Of a stretch of DNA of 16,864 bases, positions 13,011 to 16,864 are shown in pieces. The stretch covers positions 1 to 16,864 of the forward strand of contig DMLH01000029.1 of assembly GCA_003453435.1 (NCBI GenBank), given 5' to 3'. A program made the translations under genes and the position numbers. The notes under the pieces are model-generated. The model made no database searches, was not told the DNA's origin, and worked only from the letters and a program-made list of their open reading frames with translations. The stretch's first letter is position 1. Each line of letters starts with the position of its first letter. Source of the stretch: Clostridiales bacterium (lineage in GTDB: Bacteria; Bacillota; Clostridia; Christensenellales; UBA1242).

Positions 13011-13454
13011 CTATACTACTTTAATTTCTACATTTAATTTTGCAGAAATGCCTGTAAATAATTTGATTTGAACTTTATAAACACCAGCATACTTAATTGG
13101 ATTATCCAAAACAATTTGTTTTTTTGAAATATTAAATCCATCTTTTTTAAGTTCATCGGCTATTTCTGCGCCTGTTATACTGCCGAAAATTTTGCCGTTA
13201 TCACCCGCTTTAACAGAGAAGTGAAGTGTTACACTGCTCAACTTTTTTGCAAGTTCCTCAGCGGCAGATTTATCCTGCTCGTAATGAAATTGCTTAGCAT
13301 TGTCGCTCATTTGTTTTTGATTAATGGCAGAATTATCCGCAACCTTTGCTTTTTTTTGTTTTAGCAAAAAGTTTTGTGCAAAGCCATCACTAACTTCAAC
13401 AATCTCTCCCTTTTTGCCTGTGCCTTTAACATCTACAAGTAAAATAACTTTCAT
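13011..13454 (-). CDS. rplI: Ribosomal protein L9
   Basis: A 147-residue bL9, normal length. The N-domain begins MKVILLVDVKGTGKKGEIVE and continues VSDGFAQNFLLKQKKA, matching the L9 signature (G-x2-G...V-x2-G-[FY]-x2-N-[FY]-L). A long central helix follows, then the C-domain with KIFGSITGAEIADEL, IKYAGVYKVQIKLF and a final beta strand. It binds 23S rRNA near the L1 stalk. The SD is AGGAGA. Unusually it heads an operon with two glycosyltransferases instead of lying beside gdpP or dnaB. Confidence 0.97.
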   Translation of the reverse strand: MKVILLVDVKGTGKKGEIVEVSDGFAQNFLLKQKKAKVADNSAINQKQMSDNAKQFHYEQDKSAAEELAKKLSSVTLHFSVKAGDNGKIFGSITGAEIADELKKDGFNISKKQIVLDNPIKYAGVYKVQIKLFTGISAKLNVEIKVV

Positions 13455-13469
13455 ATAATCTCCTATTTT

Positions 13470-13498
13470 ATTTTATATTAAATTAAACGATATGTCAA
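13470..13498 (-). promoter_or_regulatory. Promoter of the rplI-GT8-GT4 operon
   Basis: Minus strand: perfect TTGACA (13498-13493), 17-bp spacer, TAAAAT (13475-13470). The predicted start falls near the SD at 13464-13460, so the leader is very short. A TATAAA two bases upstream of the -10 is an alternative. Confidence 0.65.
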
Positions 13499-13585
13499 TT
13501 GATTACTTATAGCAGTTGCATCACAATATTCAAATTATGAAAGAATAATTAAATACATTTTGGCAAAAATAATTTTGAGGTTTTT

Positions 13586-13906
13586 ATGGATTTAAGATGT
13601 AATAAAACAAATTGCAAACACAACAGAAAATATTCTTGTACAGCAAGCGAAGTACACATTGCAAGAAATACCGACTGCCAAACTTATGATAGGGACTTTG
13701 CAAAAACTGCCGAAAAGCTACAAGACGTTAGCCGTGACATGTTTGAGGTTGCACCAGCAATGAGCGAGTATTCCCACAAAGATAGGCTATGTGTTGACTG
13801 CAATGCACACTGCTTATTTAACAAAATGGGTAAATGCAACGCCAATGGTATAACAGTGCTTGAAAACAGTCAAAAAGGTTATTGTGGAACATTTATTGAG
13901 GAATAA
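13586..13906 (+). CDS. DUF1540 protein with two cysteine-rich modules
   Basis: A 106-residue protein with two copies of the DUF1540 pattern (C-x4-C-x2-N-x4-C, then a hydrophobic patch, then C-x-TY/TF). The first is near residues 5-34 (CNKTNCKHNRKYSC to DCQTY), the second near 69-103 (CVDCNAHCLFNKMGKC to CGTFIEE). An acidic helical linker joins them. Such modules are common in spore-formers and are probably metal (zinc) binding; their role is unclear. The SD is TGAGG (13576-13580). It stands alone, followed by a ~90-bp gap in which I see nothing functional and then a terminator shared with the convergent gene. Confidence 0.8.
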   Translation: MDLRCNKTNCKHNRKYSCTASEVHIARNTDCQTYDRDFAKTAEKLQDVSRDMFEVAPAMSEYSHKDRLCVDCNAHCLFNKMGKCNANGITVLENSQKGYCGTFIEE

Positions 13907-13995
13907 TTGACCTCCCGCCTGTGTTTTGTACACGACACTGCCACTATTATTTAGGTTTGTACTGGAAATAAAGAAAGAGAGTATAAAATGGCATT

Positions 13996-14026
13996 AAAAA
14001 ACTTAGCATTGCGCTAAGTTTTTTTT
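13996..14026. terminator. Bidirectional terminator after the DUF1540 gene and the 14025-15062 gene
   Basis: AAAAAACTTAGC (13996-14007) pairs perfectly with GCTAAGTTTTTT (14013-14024) around ATTGC. It abuts the stop codon of the minus-strand gene. Confidence 0.85.
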
Positions 14027-15062
14027 AATCTAACGTAAACATTGGCACTTTGTATTTATCTGCTTGTTTTTGAGAGTAATTTAAACTTTCTTTATTAGGT
14101 GCAATAACTCCAACAACTTTGGCGTTTTTTAAATTTACTTCTGAATATTCCTTTGTGTGTTTTAAAATGTTTTTAGGGGTTTCGCACTCAACCGCATAAG
14201 CAAAAAGTTTGTGTTTTCTGCCATTGTGTGTTGTTTTGTCTTGCACCAAAATTGATGTGAATTCTTGTTTGTATTCAAGTGGATTTTTATCATCAATGCT
14301 TTCTTCGCTATAATCGTCACACCTGTTTGCGCAAACGAAATTGTTATCTGTGTATTCCATAATAAGCATTGTAAACTTCCCTGCGCCCCTTGTTGTAAAT
14401 AAATTGTGCTTGTGTTCTTCATCAATTAAAGAAGTTGACGAATATATTCTATTTTGATGATATTTTTTTATTTCATTGTTTACTTCGTCCGACCTCCAAC
14501 TGCCTGGGAATACACATTTAACCAATATTTTAAATTTGCCATTTAAATCTAAATCTTCTAGTTTTGTTATTTCATTTTCCCAATATTTCCTTGTTGTAAA
14601 CGAGCAAAGTTTTTCAATTAAAAACATATCTTTTGCAATTGAATTAATTGTTTTAAAACCATGATCTGTAAAACCTATCACATCTTTGCTACGCGTTAAC
14701 TTATAAATTTCAGGGTTTCTAGCATCTACATACTCAAAAACTTTGAAACGGCCAGTTTTGTCAACATCTATTTTTCTATTGTTGCAAATTGTGTACCACT
14801 CTGCAACTTGAATTTCATTATTAATAGACAAATTGACAAATTTTTCGTACCTAGAGTTAAAGTAGGAAATATATTCATCAATTGTACAAATATTATTTTT
14901 GTTAAAATCATCTTCATAAAACTCTTTTATGCCAAGCAGGCTGGTATATAAATTACGGCAATACTGTGCAAAATCATCCTCTGCATGAGTTCTTTCAGAT
15001 AATACTTTTCTTTGATTATTCCATTTTTTTGGCAATTTTCTAATAATTTTACTGCTACTCAT
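14025..15062 (-). CDS. Uncharacterised 345-residue protein (paralog of 3799-4872)
   Basis: I do not recognise the family. It has an N-terminal helical half (FAQYCRNLYTSLLGIKEFYEDDFN region at 31-54), a middle part (SIAKDMFLIE 141-150; KYWENEITKLEDL 159-171), and a strand-rich C-terminal half with YSSTSLIDEE (207-216), TTRGAGKFTMLIMEY (223-237), KLFAYAVECE (285-294) and a final VVGVIAPNKES. It aligns along its length with the protein at 3799, but lacks that protein's Cys260-276 group. The STS and E-x-E-like elements faintly recall ADP-ribosyltransferases; this is weak. No signal peptide is seen. The start has an SD (AAAGGTG) and its own consensus promoter, unlike the paralog. Function unknown. 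Confidence 0.85.
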   Translation of the reverse strand: MSSSKIIRKLPKKWNNQRKVLSERTHAEDDFAQYCRNLYTSLLGIKEFYEDDFNKNNICTIDEYISYFNSRYEKFVNLSINNEIQVAEWYTICNNRKIDVDKTGRFKVFEYVDARNPEIYKLTRSKDVIGFTDHGFKTINSIAKDMFLIEKLCSFTTRKYWENEITKLEDLDLNGKFKILVKCVFPGSWRSDEVNNEIKKYHQNRIYSSTSLIDEEHKHNLFTTRGAGKFTMLIMEYTDNNFVCANRCDDYSEESIDDKNPLEYKQEFTSILVQDKTTHNGRKHKLFAYAVECETPKNILKHTKEYSEVNLKNAKVVGVIAPNKESLNYSQKQADKYKVPMFTLD

Positions 15063-15080
15063 TTTACACCTTTATACAAA

Positions 15081-15108
15081 ATTATACTACAAAAAGTTTT
15101 TTTGTCAA
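15081..15108 (-). promoter_or_regulatory. Promoter of the 14025-15062 gene
   Basis: Minus strand: perfect TTGACA (15108-15103), 16-bp spacer, perfect TATAAT (15086-15081). It gives a leader of about 12 nt containing the SD AAAGGTG. Confidence 0.8.
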
Positions 15109-15164
15109 GATTGAATTTAATTAATTATATATCAATTTTTAAATTTGGCTGAATAATATATACT

Positions 15165-15860
15165 ATGACAATAATTATAAGAAGAAAAATGCTTGGCCTT
15201 TTTGCACTGTTTTTGGTTGTAATTTTCGGCTTTGGTTTTTTGGTTAGCAATTCCGTACAAGTTAACACTGCAAGCCCTTTAAATATAACGGTTGTTGTTG
15301 ATGCCGGTCATGGTGGCGTGGATGGTGGAAGTGTGGGAAAAAACGGCACTGTTGAAAGTGAATTAAATTTAAAGTATGCAGAAAAACTTACAGAGTATTT
15401 GACTAACTTTGGCATTAACGTTGTTAACACCAGACTAAATAATGACGGGCTGTATGGCGAACTGACCGATGACTTTAAGTTGGTGGATATGAAAAAAAGA
15501 GCCGACATCATAAACGGTAGCAACGCGCAAATTTTGATATCAATCCATATGAATAAGTTTACAAACAGTTCCGAAAATGGTGCTCAAGTTTTTTTTGAGC
15601 AAGAAGATGAAAATAGTGAAAAACTCGCAAACTCAATTAGGGATATGTTAAAAGCCAATTTTGAAAATGCCAGAGAATTAACGCTTGCCGGTGACTATTA
15701 TATTTTAAATAACACAACACCAGTTGGAGTTATTGTTGAGTGCGGATTTTTGAGTAATCCTGAAGAAGAAAAATTGTTGAACGATGTTGAATATATTAAC
15801 AAAATGTGTTATTCAATTTATGCCGGAATCATAAACTATTTGGGCGTTGTAAGTTATTAA
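15165..15860 (+). CDS. N-acetylmuramoyl-L-alanine amidase, CwlD-like
   Basis: A 231-residue zinc amidase (Amidase_3). Residues 9-29 form one N-terminal hydrophobic segment (signal anchor or signal peptide), so it acts outside the membrane. The catalytic domain opens with VVVDAGHGGVDGG (43-55; zinc ligand His49), followed by TVESELNL (Glu64 as likely ligand), ISIHMN (His128) and the catalytic VECGFLSN (Glu192). Length and single-domain layout match CwlD, which strips peptides from muramic acid so that cortex muramic-delta-lactam can form; a vegetative amidase remains possible. No SD precedes the ATG, and a TAATAT (15154-15159) lies five bases before it, so it may be another leaderless gene. 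It is divergent from the 14025 gene. Confidence 0.88.
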   Translation: MTIIIRRKMLGLFALFLVVIFGFGFLVSNSVQVNTASPLNITVVVDAGHGGVDGGSVGKNGTVESELNLKYAEKLTEYLTNFGINVVNTRLNNDGLYGELTDDFKLVDMKKRADIINGSNAQILISIHMNKFTNSSENGAQVFFEQEDENSEKLANSIRDMLKANFENARELTLAGDYYILNNTTPVGVIVECGFLSNPEEEKLLNDVEYINKMCYSIYAGIINYLGVVSY

Positions 15861-15886
15861 AATTTAAAAAAATGTAAAAAAAATAT

Positions 15887-15924
15887 AAAAAACGTTAAAA
15901 ATTTGTTGATTTTAGCGTTTTTTT
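15887..15924 (+). terminator. Terminator of the amidase gene
   Basis: AAAAAACGTTAAAA (15887-15900) pairs with TTTTAGCGTTTTTT (15910-15923) with one G-T, around a 9-nt loop. The remaining gap to 16045 is AT-rich with no clear promoter visible. Confidence 0.75.
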
Positions 15925-16045
15925 CGAATTTTTATTATATTTTTAAAATTTAACATTTGGGTTGAATTGCCTATTATTATTTTTTAAGCACACAACAATT
16001 GAATAAACAAACAAAAATTGACAATTATATTTTTGAGGAGAAAAT

Positions 16046-16648
16046 ATGAAGGAAAGAAAAAATTTTAATGAAAGCGAAACTTTAAAAAATTTGGCACGAA
16101 GTTTTGCAAGTGAATGTATGGAGGGTGCCAAGTATCAATTTGTTGCTCAGCAATGTGTGACAGAAAAATTAAACTATTTGCAAAGCGTTTTCAAAACACT
16201 TGCAAAGCATGAAATGAGCCACGCAAAAGTTTTTTGGGATTTAATTCACCAAAACTATGAGGGCGATATTATTGAAAATTTGGAACTTAGTTTTGGATAT
16301 CCATTTGATTGCAACGATTTGTGCCAAAGCATCAATTGCCATATGGAAAGTGAAGCATATTTAAGTAACAACATATACCCTACTTTTGCAAAGGTTGCAA
16401 AACAAGAAGGATACCCAGAAATTGCACACAAGTTCGATTTGATTGCAACTGTTGAAAACTGCCACAGTGCACTTCTTGGTCAAATTTATGAGAAGATGAA
16501 AAGCAACAAGATATATAAATCTTCCGAAAGCAGAAAATGGAAATGTAGCCAATGTGGTTTTGAACACACAGCTAAACAGCCACCAGCACCTTGCCCGCTT
16601 TGCGAGTACGACAAAGGCTACTACGAAATACCTTTTAAAATGGAATAA
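16046..16648 (+). CDS. Rubrerythrin family protein
   Basis: A 200-residue rubrerythrin: an N-terminal ferritin-like four-helix diiron domain and a C-terminal rubredoxin-like knuckle. Diiron ligands can be placed: E23 in SECMEGAKY (helix A, E-x6-Y), E56-x2-H59 (KHEMSH), E101/E103 in HMESEAY, and E137-x2-H140 (VENCH). The rubredoxin-like site is Cys167-x2-Cys170 and Cys183-x2-Cys186 (WKCSQC, CPLC). Such enzymes reduce hydrogen peroxide with NAD(P)H-derived electrons in anaerobes, protecting cytoplasmic Fe-S enzymes. Extra cysteines at 24, 37, 89, 93 and 98 are unusual. The SD is GAGGAG. It appears monocistronic. Confidence 0.92.
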   Translation: MKERKNFNESETLKNLARSFASECMEGAKYQFVAQQCVTEKLNYLQSVFKTLAKHEMSHAKVFWDLIHQNYEGDIIENLELSFGYPFDCNDLCQSINCHMESEAYLSNNIYPTFAKVAKQEGYPEIAHKFDLIATVENCHSALLGQIYEKMKSNKIYKSSESRKWKCSQCGFEHTAKQPPAPCPLCEYDKGYYEIPFKME

Positions 16649-16686
16649 CTAACTTTTTTATTAACCAATTAGATAAATTTAAAGCC

Positions 16687-16718
16687 AAAAAGCCTGCAAA
16701 TTTTTGCACGCTTTTTTT
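16687..16718 (+). terminator. Terminator of the rubrerythrin gene
   Basis: AAAAAGC (16687-16693) pairs with GCTTTTT (16710-16716) and GCAAA (16696-16700) with TTTGC (16703-16707), separated by a 2x2 mismatch. T continues to 16718. Confidence 0.7.
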
Positions 16719-16764
16719 ATTAAATTAAAAAAAATAAAATTTTGAATTTTTTTATGTATTGCTC

Positions 16765-16793
16765 TTGACATTATTTTAAAAACGTGATATCAT
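16765..16793 (+). promoter_or_regulatory. Promoter of tRNA-Ala
   Basis: Perfect TTGACA (16765-16770), 17-bp spacer, TATCAT (16788-16793). The start is expected near 16800, six bases before the mature tRNA 5' end. Confidence 0.8.
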
Positions 16794-16805
16794 TACAAAG
16801 CGTTT

Positions 16806-16864
16806 GGGGGTATAGCTCAGCTGGCTAGAGCACCTGCCTTGCAAGCAGGGGGTCAGGAGTTCGA
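16806..16864 (+). tRNA. tRNA-Ala (anticodon TGC), 3' part beyond the window
   Basis: Visible are the acceptor 5' strand GGGGGTA, D arm GCTC/GAGC, anticodon stem CCTGC/GCAGG with loop CTTGCAA (anticodon TGC, alanine), and the start of the T arm (AGGAGTTCGA). The last ~17 nt are cut by the window edge. Confidence 0.95.

Noticed and set aside
13989..14018. Nine-codon frame MALKNLALR over the terminator, like an attenuator leader peptide
   Set aside because: No plus-strand gene follows for it to regulate; the codons come from terminator arms and the overlap is likely chance.
1..16864. CRISPR array, toxin-antitoxin pair, restriction system or intact transposase
   Set aside because: I looked for regularly spaced repeats, paired small genes and recognisable transposase or nuclease motifs and found none. 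The lone XRE gene has no adjacent toxin.

Overview
The window is AT-rich (about 30% G+C by eye) and looks like the chromosome of a low-GC anaerobic Firmicute, probably an uncultured Clostridia/Christensenellales-type gut bacterium. Supporting signs are a CwlD-like sporulation amidase, a rubrerythrin, a DUF1540 protein, a DegV fatty-acid-binding protein, a BspA-type leucine-rich-repeat surface protein, strong Shine-Dalgarno (SD) sites on many genes and U-tailed terminators almost everywhere. The phylum is likely. The order is a guess.

Layout. 1-1400: an Rrf2-family repressor, translationally coupled to a gene running off the left edge, is divergent from a tandem SnoaL/NTF2-like protein. Three matching 23-bp inverted repeats, spaced exactly 48 bp apart, cover the two promoters. 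1448-2377: a DUF1848 protein. 2400-3800: a gene-poor, decayed interval with two abutting gene fragments, 11-bp tandem repeats, an intact tRNA-Arg(ACG) and a broken second copy of its 5' half. This looks like the scar of an integrated element or local rearrangement. 3799-4872: an unrecognised protein that appears distantly homologous to the one at 14025-15062. 5039-7835 (minus strand): DegV/FakB, a SAM methyltransferase and an LRR surface protein. 7994-8209: a small XRE regulator.

8357-9509 is the rplJ-rplL operon with its own promoter and a 160-nt leader ending in an attenuator hairpin (L10 leader type); rpoBC does not follow. 9634-13454 is a glycosyltransferase cluster: a GT4 enzyme with a very basic C-terminal tail, converging by 4 bp on an rplI-GT8-GT4 operon. 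Then come a double DUF1540 protein, the second unknown paralog, the CwlD-like amidase, a rubrerythrin and the first 59 nt of tRNA-Ala(TGC).

The genes are mostly short, independent housekeeping or envelope units (surface protein, lipid/cell-wall glycosylation, peptidoglycan amidase, oxidative protection), not one pathway. No complete defence system, CRISPR array or intact mobile element is visible. The most notable signals are: (i) several genes with consensus promoters whose -10 box lies only 6-7 nt before the start codon and no SD, suggesting leaderless mRNAs next to typical SD-led genes; (ii) the phased triple operator; (iii) the pair of uncharacterised paralogs; (iv) the tRNA-Arg duplication scar.
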